Assembly (NCBI GenBank): GCA_041487355.1
Contig: JBGPND010000238.1
Coordinates: 1 to 7,359, forward strand
DNA: 7,359 nucleotides
DNA from: JAMXLO01 sp041487355
GTDB taxonomy: Bacteria > Pseudomonadota > Alphaproteobacteria > Acetobacterales > Acetobacteraceae
Direction of reading: 5' to 3'
The position numbers and the translations under genes were made by a program. Below are positions 1 to 6,693 of this stretch, piece after piece. How positions within the stretch are numbered: the stretch's first letter is position 1; every line of letters starts with the position of its first letter. The notes below the pieces were generated by a model that saw only the letters and a list, made by a program, of their open reading frames with translations, ran no database searches and was not told where the DNA came from.

Positions 1-1
1 G

Positions 2-1066
2 GTCCGCGACGAAATCCTGCTCGACTATGCGATCTGGCGTCCTGGCGCTCCGGACGGGGTCGGCGATCTGTATCGCGGCAGGGTGACGGCCCGGGTGCCG
101 GCCATGGCCGGCGCGTTCGTGGCGCTCGGCGGGACGGAGGGGTTCCTGCCGGACAGTGAAGGTGGCGCGGAGCTCACCGAAGGCGACGTGCTGGTGGTCC
201 GGGTCACCCGCTCCGCCCAGGGCGGCAAGGGCCCGCGGCTGACCGCCCGGCTGACGCCCGCGGAGCGACCGCAGGCGAACAGCGGCCCAATCGGGCTGCT
301 GGCGCGCGGCGGTGGTCCGCTGCTCGAGTTCGCGGAACGCTATCCAGACGCTCCCGTGCTGGTGGACGACGCCGCGTTGCTGGTCCGGTTCCGGCCGTGG
401 TTGTCGGCGCGTTTGTCCTTAAGTAGTAAGCTGATAGCGGACAATATCGCTGATCAAATCGAGGCACTGGCACAGTCCACCGTGGACCTGCCGGGAGGGT
501 CGCACCTGCACATTCATCCGACCCCGGCCCTGGTGGCGATCGATGTGGATGCCGGGGCGGCGGTAGCTACAGGCCGCGTCAGGACGGCCGCGCATCTGGC
601 GATCAACCGGTCGGTGATCCCGGCGCTCGCGCAGCAGATCAGGCTGCGCAACCTGTCGGGTGCGATACTGGTCGACTTTGCCGGCCTGCCGGCTCGCCGT
701 CGCGCCGCGCTCGGGCCGGCCCTGGCGGCAGCGCTGGCAAACGATCCGCTGCACCCACGCCTGCTCGGCTTCACCGCGCTTGGCCTTGCCGAGATCGTCA
801 GGCCGCGCGTCCATCCGCCCTTGCACGAACTGCTGGCCGGACCGCATGCCGCCGGGCTGGATGCTCTGCGTCGCATCGCAGCCGAGCATGCAGCCGCCCC
901 GCATCGACTGCCGGCACTGCGCGCCTCCCCCGCGGTCATCGCTGCGGTGCAGGCGGATGCCGAGGCATTGCCGGACCTTGCACGCCGGGCCGGGCGTCCC
1001 CTGATCATGCATGCCGATCCCAGGCTGCATGCGACAGAATGGGTCATTGAGGACAGCGATGCGTGA
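2..1066 (+). CDS. Ribonuclease E/G-family protein, 5' end outside window
   Basis: This is the 3' part of an RNase E/G-family endoribonuclease, an enzyme class that cuts single-stranded RNA during rRNA maturation and mRNA decay in the cytoplasm. The frame is open from the window edge, so the start lies upstream; probably only about 20 residues are missing. An S1-like RNA-binding domain spans in-window residues ~24-85 (DLYRGRV, GAFVALGGTEGFLP, EGDVLVVRVTR). The catalytic core follows: AIDVDAG places Asp181 and Asp183, and ILVDFAG places Asp225. The 181-225 spacing matches the two metal-binding Asp of E. coli RNase E (303 and 346). At about 370 residues it is shorter than E. coli RNase G (489). 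It lacks the CPxC zinc-link motif and the region beyond it, so its oligomeric state may differ. It overlaps yacG by 8 bases, suggesting translational coupling. The family assignment is firm; the exact substrate is not known. Confidence 0.9.
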   Translation, partial: VRDEILLDYAIWRPGAPDGVGDLYRGRVTARVPAMAGAFVALGGTEGFLPDSEGGAELTEGDVLVVRVTRSAQGGKGPRLTARLTPAERPQANSGPIGLLARGGGPLLEFAERYPDAPVLVDDAALLVRFRPWLSARLSLSSKLIADNIADQIEALAQSTVDLPGGSHLHIHPTPALVAIDVDAGAAVATGRVRTAAHLAINRSVIPALAQQIRLRNLSGAILVDFAGLPARRRAALGPALAAALANDPLHPRLLGFTALGLAEIVRPRVHPPLHELLAGPHAAGLDALRRIAAEHAAAPHRLPALRASPAVIAAVQADAEALPDLARRAGRPLIMHADPRLHATEWVIEDSDA

Positions 1067-1250
1067 GACCAGGCGATCCTCAACCTGCCCGGTCTGCGGC
1101 AAGCCCTCGGCGGAGGCCACACGGCCATTCTGCAGCAGGCGTTGCGCCGACATCGATCTCGGGCGCTGGCTCACCGGCCAGTACCGCGTCCCCGGTCCGC
1201 CCGCTGAGTCCGATGAGGACAAGCCCGCATCGCCACCCGACCCTGCTTGA
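1059..1250 (+). CDS. yacG: DNA gyrase inhibitor YacG, small zinc-ribbon protein
   Basis: This 63-residue protein has the YacG zinc-ribbon pattern: CPVCGKP with Cys10 and Cys13, then FCSRRC with Cys25 and Cys29, followed by ADIDLGRWL and a conserved Tyr. In E. coli YacG binds GyrB and inhibits DNA gyrase; the four cysteines bind one zinc ion. The length is normal for the family. The ATG at 1059 is chosen because it puts the zinc motif close to the N-terminus and has GAGGA (1049-1053) five bases upstream. A longer frame begins at 1011 but would lie inside the RNase gene. The start overlaps the end of the RNase gene, so the two are probably co-transcribed. The C-terminal ~20 residues are rich in Pro, Asp and Glu and probably disordered, as is usual here. 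The tRNA-Phe gene follows 72 bases later. Confidence 0.93.
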   Translation: MRETRRSSTCPVCGKPSAEATRPFCSRRCADIDLGRWLTGQYRVPGPPAESDEDKPASPPDPA

Positions 1251-1275
1251 TCGGCTTGGTGGCATATTGTATGGG
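1247..1275 (+). promoter_or_regulatory. Possible promoter for tRNA-Phe
   Basis: TTGATC (1247-1252) and TATGGG (1270-1275) are separated by 17 bases and would start transcription near 1282, about 40 bases before the tRNA. The -35 element overlaps the yacG stop codon. The -10 match is only moderate, and read-through from yacG could also supply the tRNA. This is inferred from consensus only. Confidence 0.3.
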
Positions 1276-1322
1276 CTGCGGCCTTCTTCCGCCGTCGCGG
1301 AGGCAGGCTGACCAGCCCGGAT

Positions 1323-1398
1323 GCCCAGGTAGCTCAGTTGGTAGAGCATGCGACTGAAAATCGCAGTGTCGGTGGTTCGATTCCGCCCCTGGGCACCA
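1323..1398 (+). tRNA. tRNA-Phe (GAA)
   Basis: A complete 76-base cloverleaf can be folded by eye. The acceptor stem pairs GCCCAGG (1323-1329) with CCTGGGC (1388-1394). The D arm is GCTC/GAGC around AGTTGGTA. The anticodon stem TGCGA/TCGCA holds the loop CTGAAAA with anticodon GAA at 1356-1358. The variable loop is GTGTC. The T arm is GGTGG/CCGCC around TTCGATT. The discriminator A (1395) and an encoded CCA (1396-1398) complete it. The gene decodes UUC and UUU as phenylalanine. It lies 72 bases behind yacG, a gene order I know from other alphaproteobacteria. Recognisable core genes stop here, so the 3' end of this tRNA may have served as an integration site. Confidence 0.97.
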
Positions 1399-1625
1399 TA
1401 GTATCAACGGGTTAAACGGCGAAATTGGGCGCCATCCTCAGCGAAATCTGGTCTCGGCCCACTCTGAGCCCACTGTTGTGGCGCTTCCGCGAACCGGGCT
1501 CGACAGAATTCTCGGTCGATGATGATGCAAACTAGCCAGACTTTCGCAACTCGCGGCCCAGACTCGTCCAAGTATTTGATTTTTCGTGGGTGGCCCTGGC
1601 AAGGTCGGCACCACAAGGCGACCTG
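1399..1625. other. Gene-poor stretch between tRNA-Phe and transposase remnant
   Basis: I see no convincing gene here. A 36-codon frame at 1425-1535 (plus) reads like a protein C-terminus (ILSEIWSRPTLSPLLWRF) but has no proper start, Shine-Dalgarno or recognised family, and may be the tail of a lost gene. The part nearest 1625 is probably the non-coding end of the insertion sequence that supplied the transposase remnant, but I could not identify a terminal inverted repeat. No copy of the tRNA 3' end is visible. Confidence 0.5.
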
Positions 1626-1884
1626 TCATGTCGGTTGGGGAATATCGACCGCGGTCGCCCCGGGCGGCGACTGGGCGGGCAAGCTCATTTTCAAGCGCTG
1701 GAGCAGGATCGCCTGATCGGCGTCGGGTTCTGTGTAGCGCGACAGTATGACAGTGCGACCATCCGTCGTCGGCAGATGCACATCTACCATCTGGATCGCC
1801 GCCATCTTGTCCAGCACCGCCCTCGGCGTCAGTCCCGGTGCCAGTGATCGCAGCCGCTGCTTCAGCGTGACCTGCAGGCGATAA
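1626..1884 (-). pseudogene. IS1634-like transposase, C-terminal fragment
   Basis: Read on the minus strand from about 1884 to the stop at 1626, this encodes ~85 residues that match my memory of the C-terminus of DDE transposases of the IS1634 type. The path is YRLQVTLKQRL, then LAPGLTPRAVLDKMAAIQMVDVHLPTTDGR, then LSRYTEPDADQAILLQRLKMSLP. The N-terminal ~80% with the catalytic DDE residues is missing, so the fragment cannot transpose. The sequence stops resembling a transposase at about 1884, exactly where arylsulfatase coding sequence begins on the other strand. The frame continues a few codons past this point, but those bases belong to the sulfatase. The break lies inside the transposase gene and not at an IS end, which points to a later deletion and not a simple insertion. 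The family name is from memory; that it is a transposase tail is more certain. Confidence 0.75.
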
Positions 1885-3381
1885 CTGACCCCCTGGCCCA
1901 ATGACCTGCCGAAATGGGAGACGCTGTCGGCCGACGAGAAAAAGCTCTTCGCCCGGCAGGTGGAGGTGTTCGCGGCCTACACGGTCTATACCGACCACGA
2001 GATCGGCCGCGTCATCCAGGAAGTCGAGGATCTGGGCAAGCTCGACAACGCCCTGATCATCTACATCGCCGGTGACAACGGCACCAGTCCCGAAGGCACG
2101 CTGCTCGGCACGCCCAACCAGTACACCTCATTCAACGGTGTCCTGGATTTCCCGGTCGCCGAGCAACTCAAGTACTACGACGCCTGGGGCTCGCCGGCGA
2201 CCTACCCGCACATGGCGGTCGCATGGGCCTGGGCGTTCGATACGCCGTTCAGATGGACCAAGCAGGTCGCGTCGCACTTCGGCGGCACGCGTCAGGGCAT
2301 GGCGATTTCGTGGCCGGCCCGCATCAAGGACGCCGGCGCCATCCGCACCCAGTTCCACCACATGATCGACATCGTGCCCACGATCCTCGAAGTCACGGGC
2401 ATCAAGGCACCGGAATTGGTCAACGGCATCAAGCAAAAGCCGATCGAAGGCGTCAGCATCGCATATACGTTCGACAAGGCGAACGCCACCGCGCCCTCGA
2501 CCCACAAGACCCAGTATTTCGAGATGATGAGCAATCGCGGAATCTATCACGAGGGCTGGTATGCGAACACGACGCCGCCGGTTTCGCCATGGGTGCTGAA
2601 CGCGCCAATGCCGGATGTCAACGCCTACAAGTGGGAGCTGTACAACCTCAACGAGGATTACTCCCAGGCCAATGATCTCGCCGCGAAAATGCCTGGCAAG
2701 CTCAAGGAAATGCAGGCGCTATTTGCGCAGGAGGCAAAGAAGTACAAGGTGCTGCCCTTGGCCAACTCCTCATTCGCCCGGGCGATCACACCACGGCCGA
2801 GTCCCGCCGCGGGACAGACCGTCTTCACCTACTCGGGTGAGATGGCCGGCATTCCAACCGATAACGCACCGAACATCCTGGCCAAGTCGTACACGATTAC
2901 CGCCGACGTCGAGGTCCCGCAGGGCGGCGGCGACGGGATGATCGTCACCGACGGTGGGCGCTGGGGCGGGTTTGGGCTGTACGTACTCAACGGCAAACCG
3001 GTGTTCGACTATAATTTCCTCACACTCGCGGAGTTCCGTTGGGAAGGCCAGCTGCCGCTCGTCGCCGGCAAGCACACGATCGTATTCGACTTCACGTATG
3101 ACGGCCCCGGCATCGCGAAGGGTGGCACCGGTGTGCTGAAGGTGGACGGCCAGGATGTCGCCACGCTGAAAATTCCGCATACGATCGCTTTCCTGATGGT
3201 GGCTGACGAGACCTTCGACGTCGGGGTCGACACCCGCACTGGGGTAAACGACAAGGACTACCAGGTGCCGTTCCGCTTCAACGGCCAGATCAACAAGCCG
3301 ACCTTCAAGCTCGGACCGGTGCAACTGACCGAGGAGGACCAAACGAAATTGCGAAAGGCAGTCGCCATAGCGCGAGACTAG
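1885..3381 (+). pseudogene. Arylsulfatase (sulfatase family), N-terminally truncated
   Basis: This ~498-codon frame is the C-terminal two thirds of a large type I sulfatase, an enzyme that hydrolyses sulfate esters, usually in the periplasm. The family match begins at LTPWPNDLPKW (1885), directly after an in-frame TAA that belongs to the IS fragment. GDNGTS (Asp and Asn codons at 2074-2079) is the metal-binding DNG motif. HFGGTRQGMAISWPARIK, FHHMIDIVPTILE and KQKPIEGVSI follow, as in large bacterial arylsulfatases, and then a beta-rich C-terminal domain from about 2800. The N-terminal ~270 residues are gone, including the signal peptide and the C/S-x-P-x-R motif that matures to formylglycine, so the product cannot be an active sulfatase. 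The frame has no further stops or shifts, suggesting recent loss. A GTG at 1960 is the first usable start but has no clear ribosome-binding site. It leads the membrane-protein and barrel genes. Confidence 0.88.
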
Positions 3382-3405
3382 GGACGGACAAGCAGCGGTT
3401 GGACG

Positions 3406-3435
3406 GCCGGCGCCGCGTTGTGCGGCGCTGCCGGC
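3406..3435 (+). terminator. GC-rich hairpin after the sulfatase stop
   Basis: GCCGGC plus GCCGC (3406-3416) can pair with GCGGC (3422-3426) and GCCGGC (3430-3435), leaving loop GTTGT and a three-base bulge GCT. It starts 25 bases after the sulfatase stop. There is no T-run, so it is not a classical intrinsic terminator. It could instead attenuate or stabilise the transcript between the sulfatase and the downstream genes. In DNA this rich in GC, chance is possible. Confidence 0.35.
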
Positions 3436-3483
3436 AATACCGAGAGCGACCCTCATGGCGGAGAACCTGTTCGGACGGTACCC

Positions 3484-3936
3484 GTGAGCGAAGCGAACCT
3501 CAGCACTCTGAGGAAGATCGTCACCTTCGCCGCGGTCGTGGAAGTCTGCACCGGTCTCGCCCTGATGGTCGCTCCTGCGATCGTCGTCGCGTCGCTCCTG
3601 GGCGTGAACGAGTCAGGCGCGTGCATGCCGCTTGGCCGGTTCCTCGGCATCGCGCTGTTCGCGCTGGGATTGGCGTGCTGGCCGAGCCGGCAGCGCACCG
3701 ACAGCGGCTCGCCGGCCTTCCGGGCTATGTTGATCTATAACATGGTGATCGCGCTGTACCTCGCTTACCTGGGCGCGCTCGCACATTTTGGGGGCTTGCT
3801 GTTGTGGCCGGCCGTCGCGCTGCACGCCGTCGTGGCGCTGTTGCTGGTCTGGACGTGGCGTGCCGAGCGGACGGATCACGCCAACAAGACGACGTTGCCG
3901 ATCAACGGCCAACGGAACGATGCAGCAAGCCAGTAA
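3484..3936 (+). CDS. Small integral membrane protein, four predicted helices
   Basis: A hydrophobic protein of 150 residues if it starts at GTG 3484. Predicted membrane segments are at ~12-39, 50-66, 81-100 and 103-125, and the tail is short and polar. I recall similar unnamed proteins beside sulfatase genes in Rhizobiales but know no function. Conserved-looking parts are LGRFLGIALFALGLACWP and the helix pair around AMLIYN and LLLWPAVALHA. The start is uncertain. The frame is open up to TTG 3418, but residues before 3484 look non-coding, and GTG 3484 gives a typical short N-terminus (SEANLSTLRKIVTF). The nearest Shine-Dalgarno-like GGAG (3460-3463) is about 20 bases away, too far to decide it. 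The gene ends 18 bases before the barrel gene and follows the broken sulfatase by ~100 bases, so all three were probably one operon. A role in transport or assembly for the sulfatase is only a guess. Confidence 0.8.
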   Translation: MSEANLSTLRKIVTFAAVVEVCTGLALMVAPAIVVASLLGVNESGACMPLGRFLGIALFALGLACWPSRQRTDSGSPAFRAMLIYNMVIALYLAYLGALAHFGGLLLWPAVALHAVVALLLVWTWRAERTDHANKTTLPINGQRNDAASQ

Positions 3937-3939
3937 GTC

Positions 3940-3944
3940 GGGAG
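3940..3944 (+). promoter_or_regulatory. Ribosome-binding site deciding the barrel gene start
   Basis: GGGAG lies ten bases before ATG 3955. A competing ATG at 3950 is followed at once by an in-frame TGA (3956), so only 3955 can start the protein. Confidence 0.6.
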
Positions 3945-3954
3945 CACGCATGCG

Positions 3955-4857
3955 ATGACGGTCCTCAGGAAACCAGGGCTGGCGGCTCTGGGGGCGATCG
4001 GTCTGCTGACATTTACCTCGGCGCACGCCCAGCAGCCGTCGCCGGACGCGGCAGCTCCGACTGTCCGCGTGGAGCTTCCGCGGGACGCCGCTTCGGGTCC
4101 CAGCACAGACGCCGCGGCCAGCGGGGACGCCACGGAACTCGCCAAGAAGCTGCAGAACCCGGTTGGCGACCTGATCAGCATCCCATTCCAGAACAACACC
4201 AACTTCAACGTCGGGCCGCACAAGGGCACGCAGGACATTCTCAACATCCAACCCGTGATCCCCATCCACGTGAACAAAGACTGGAACGTGATCACGCGCA
4301 CGATCTTGCCACTGGTCTGGAGCCCATCCTTCCAGCCGGCACAGAGTGTGCCGTTCGGCACTGCTCCGACGGCGTTCTCTGCGTTCCTATCACCGAAGAA
4401 CGCCGTCAACGGCTGGGTCTGGGGTGTCGGCCCGATCGCGCAGATACCGACGATCAGCAGCAAGACCCTCGGCTCCAACGTATGGGGCGTTGGCCCGACG
4501 TTTGTCGTCGTCAAGATGGCCGGTCCGATTGTTGTCGGCGGGCTGGTCAACAACGTCTTCTCGCTGGGCGGCACTTCGGGCCCTGGCGGGACCAAATACA
4601 GCCTGTTCACCGTGAATCCGTTCTTCAATTACAACTTCGGCGGAGGCTGGTTCGTCGGCACCGCGCCGATCATCACCGCGAACTGGATCGCGGGCGGCCA
4701 GAAGTGGACGTTACCGGTGGGCGCCCAGGCCGGGCGCCTGATCAAGATCGGGGGCAAGCTTCCGGTCAATCTGCTTGTCGGCGCCTACTACAATGCTCTA
4801 CGGCCCCAGTTCGGCGCGACCTGGCAGCTGCGCACGCAGGTTGCTATCATCTTCTGA
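3955..4857 (+). CDS. Exported protein, probable outer-membrane beta-barrel ('neuromedin U'-type)
   Basis: The 300-residue product starts with a clear Sec signal peptide: RK at 5-6, a hydrophobic core 8-22, and a cleavage site after AHA (residue 25). A low-complexity Ala/Pro/Ser/Asp linker runs to ~60. The rest (65-300) alternates short amphipathic, Gly- and aromatic-rich stretches such as NPVGDLISIPFQNNTNFNVG, GWVWGVGP, FFNYNFGGGWFVG and VNLLVGAYYNAL. It ends QVAIIF, and a C-terminal Phe is the usual barrel-assembly signal. Related bacterial proteins are often misnamed 'neuromedin U' in databases; the animal peptide name has no functional meaning here. The protein probably sits in the outer membrane and may pass substrates or act in adhesion; the substrate is unknown. 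Its place behind a sulfatase and a membrane protein suggests uptake of sulfated or aromatic compounds, which is inference. Confidence 0.82.
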   Translation: MTVLRKPGLAALGAIGLLTFTSAHAQQPSPDAAAPTVRVELPRDAASGPSTDAAASGDATELAKKLQNPVGDLISIPFQNNTNFNVGPHKGTQDILNIQPVIPIHVNKDWNVITRTILPLVWSPSFQPAQSVPFGTAPTAFSAFLSPKNAVNGWVWGVGPIAQIPTISSKTLGSNVWGVGPTFVVVKMAGPIVVGGLVNNVFSLGGTSGPGGTKYSLFTVNPFFNYNFGGGWFVGTAPIITANWIAGGQKWTLPVGAQAGRLIKIGGKLPVNLLVGAYYNALRPQFGATWQLRTQVAIIF

Positions 4858-5052
4858 TGCGGCGCCGCACCGCACCGTGCCGGGCAAGCCGTGCGTGATG
4901 ACGCAGGCCAATGGGATCCGGGTGAGTTCCACTTTCAATCAGATCGAAGAATTTCGTAACAGGGCAACGTGCGTGATACCGGCTGTCATATTGCCGATTC
5001 TAGCCCCCTCGCCAGCCGCGTAGCATGCAAAAGCACCAGAGGGCGCCATCTA
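4858..5052. other. Gap between convergent genes
   Basis: These 195 bases separate two genes that end towards each other. A perfect ten-base palindrome, GCGGCGCCGC (4860-4869), lies just behind the barrel gene stop but has no loop or T-run. I found no convincing intrinsic terminator on either strand and no reading frame worth calling, so termination here may depend on Rho. Confidence 0.5.
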
Positions 5053-6081
5053 CTACTCGAAGGGAAAGATGCGTCGCCAGTCGTTCTTCATATCGACGAC
5101 CGTCCAGCCCTTCGCGTTGGCTTCGTCGAGCGCCTTGTCGAGATGCCCGATGGCCGACTTGCGGTCATAGGCCCATTCCCGACCTGCGTCGGTGTGGTGG
5201 ACGATCAGCGCGAAGCGGGCGCCCTTTCCGGCGGTCGTCCATTGCAGCATCTGCAGATCACCATCCGAATTGCCGAAGGCGGCGATCGGCCGGCGGCCGA
5301 TACGCTGCTGGATACCGACGGGCTTGCCGACGTTGTCGTCGATGAAATCGATCGCAGGCAGCTTGATCAGAACCGGCTTGCCGTCTTGCATGTCGTACTT
5401 CAGCTTGCCGCTGCTGCCGACCACCTGCTCGGGGGGAACGCCGTAGGTCTTCTCGGCGAAGACCCGCATGAATTCGACGCCGCCGCCCGAGACGATATAG
5501 GTCTTGAAGCCGTTGGCACGGAGATAGGCGAGCAACTCCAGCATCGGCTGGTACACCATCTCGGTGAAGGGCTGGTTGCTTTTCGGGTGGCGCGCGGTTG
5601 TCAGCCAGTCGCGCACCTGCGCGTCGAATTCGTCCGTCGTCATGCCGGAATGCGTGGCCGCGATTATCGCAATAAGCGCCTGCTCGCCGCCAGCGAGCAC
5701 ACCCTTGAGGTCGCCCGCCAGCACCGATTTGAAGGGCTCCTTACCGTTCCATTCCGGGTGTTGCGGCGCCATTGCCTTGACCCGATCGAGGGCGAAGGCG
5801 AGCTGGAAATAATAGGGCTGCTCGGCCCAGAGCGTGCCGTCATTGTCGAAGGTGGCGATGCGCTCTTCCGGTGCGACGTAGTCTGCTCCGCCCGCCTTCG
5901 TGACGCGCACCACGAAATCCATGATCGACCTCTTTGTCGCGCCATCGTTCCAGGAGGCGAGAGGGTCGTCCGCCGCATTGGCGGTAATCGACGCGAGCGG
6001 CGTCGCGAGGATGGCGAGGGCACCCGCCGATGAAAGCAGACCACGCCGGCTCATCCCGATTTCGGATTGTGAAAATGGCAT
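5053..6081 (-). CDS. Tat-exported HAD-superfamily phosphatase
   Basis: The 342-residue product carries a twin-arginine signal (SRRGLLSSAGALAILA, residues 11-26) with a likely cleavage site after ANA (36), so the enzyme is probably folded in the cytoplasm and exported to the periplasm. HAD motif I is ATFDNDGTLW, with nucleophile Asp79 and acid/base Asp81. Motif II is the Ser of VSGGG (198). Motif III is probably Lys253. Motif IV is FGNSDGD, with Asp273 and Asp275. The large insert between motifs I and II (~90-190) is the cap that shapes the substrate site. The family hydrolyses phosphate monoesters; the substrate is not evident. Phosphoserine-phosphatase-like and non-specific acid phosphatases share this layout. 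ATG 6081 is chosen because GGGAGGA (6086-6092, read on the minus strand) lies four bases upstream; Met10 (6054) would also keep the Tat motif. It converges on the barrel gene and is therefore transcribed separately from the sulfatase operon. Confidence 0.9.
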   Translation of the reverse strand: MPFSQSEIGMSRRGLLSSAGALAILATPLASITANAADDPLASWNDGATKRSIMDFVVRVTKAGGADYVAPEERIATFDNDGTLWAEQPYYFQLAFALDRVKAMAPQHPEWNGKEPFKSVLAGDLKGVLAGGEQALIAIIAATHSGMTTDEFDAQVRDWLTTARHPKSNQPFTEMVYQPMLELLAYLRANGFKTYIVSGGGVEFMRVFAEKTYGVPPEQVVGSSGKLKYDMQDGKPVLIKLPAIDFIDDNVGKPVGIQQRIGRRPIAAFGNSDGDLQMLQWTTAGKGARFALIVHHTDAGREWAYDRKSAIGHLDKALDEANAKGWTVVDMKNDWRRIFPFE

Positions 6082-6085
6082 CGCG

Positions 6086-6092
6086 TCCTCCC
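6086..6092 (-). promoter_or_regulatory. Strong ribosome-binding site for the HAD phosphatase
   Basis: Read on the minus strand, GGGAGGA is followed by CGCG and then the ATG at 6081. This favours the longer form of the protein over a start at Met10. Further upstream, TTGACG on the minus strand (6160-6155) resembles a -35 element, but I see no good -10 at the right distance. Confidence 0.65.
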
Positions 6093-6637
6093 GATCAGCG
6101 TATACCGAGTGAGCCGCCTGGAATTCAGGCCATGCCGCGGCGTAGTTCGGTTTGCGTCAACATCGATGACCGTAACGGGTTAGCGGCCGCACCAACTGGG
6201 CAGGATTGCTGATCGACCATGGTTTCCATGTCAACTGGGATTCCCCAACAGACGGCCTCTTCGCCCGCACGAGGGAAAGCCTCACCTGCGATCCTGGCAT
6301 CCCGCGACGATCGGAGACTCCACGGCGAAGGCCCGCAATCGCATTCGCTCTGGAAACTCGGCGACTTGCCGTGGCCTACAAGTCGCGGTTCGGGGAAGCG
6401 CCGTCGGCCACATTGCGCGGACCGCTCGACATGTCGGGGCAGAGACATTACCCCAGCTCGAATCCGGGCCAGATCTGCATAGCCCGGCAAAACCGTCCCA
6501 CCTATCATGCCGGTCAAGATGCCCACTGCACCCGCGGTTGCGTTTCCGACGCATCGGCGACACTCATTCGGCACCAACCAGCCGGGGCGTCCGCGAGCCA
6601 CAGAACAGGCGCGTGGAAATCGTAATTCGCTAATATT
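6093..6637. other. Gene-poor stretch upstream of the phosphatase
   Basis: No convincing gene is present. The long open frames here (minus 6125-6670, 181 codons; plus 6206-6625, 139 codons; minus 6282-6563, 93 codons) overlap each other, are rich in Arg, Cys, Pro and Ser, show no family motif and have no Shine-Dalgarno at their starts. One short minus-strand stretch (NATAGAVGILTGMIGGTVLPG) is hydrophobic and could be the remnant of a membrane segment. The stretch should hold the phosphatase promoter and may be a decayed gene or an untranslated RNA region. Confidence 0.45.
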
Positions 6638-6690
6638 GGAGGGAGAGTTCTGTGGCAACCGGGATGGCATGCTATCTGCTCCCGTTCTGA
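6638..6690 (+). promoter_or_regulatory. Strong RBS and 12-codon upstream ORF
   Basis: GGAGGG (6638-6643) sits eight bases before GTG 6652, which opens the peptide VATGMACYLLPF and stops at TGA 6688-6690. Three bases later, in the same frame, ATG 6694 starts the next ORF. The pair can be read as a short leader peptide coupled to the downstream gene, or as a single 79-codon gene broken by one nonsense codon. The ribosome-binding site clearly belongs to the GTG and not to the ATG. Confidence 0.4.
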
Positions 6691-6693
6691 TTT

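Noticed and set aside
419..1222. Long minus-strand frames (267 and 204 codons) opposite the RNase gene
   Set aside because: They are mirror frames of a GC-rich real gene, are rich in Arg, Gly and Cys, and carry no motif.
1425..1535. 36-codon plus frame behind tRNA-Phe that reads like a protein C-terminus
   Set aside because: It has no proper start codon, Shine-Dalgarno or known family, and is too short to call; mentioned only as a possible remnant.
1438..1998. 186-codon minus-strand frame crossing the IS/sulfatase junction
   Set aside because: It runs through two unrelated pieces of DNA in a different frame from the transposase tail and matches neither.
4860..4869. GCGGCGCCGC as a terminator for the barrel gene
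   Set aside because: It is a loop-less self-complementary sequence with no T-run, unable to form a terminator hairpin.
3804..4898. 364-codon plus frame overlapping the membrane-protein and barrel genes
   Set aside because: It is a shifted frame of the barrel gene, rich in Arg, Gln and Gly; the true frame has a signal peptide and barrel features.
4969..6033. 354-codon plus frame opposite the HAD phosphatase
   Set aside because: It is antisense to a gene with all HAD motifs; its Arg/His/Asp-rich product is typical of an antisense frame.
6125..6670. 181-codon minus frame and overlapping 139-codon plus frame
   Set aside because: There is no motif, no Shine-Dalgarno, and mutual overlap; frames of this length are expected by chance in GC-rich DNA.
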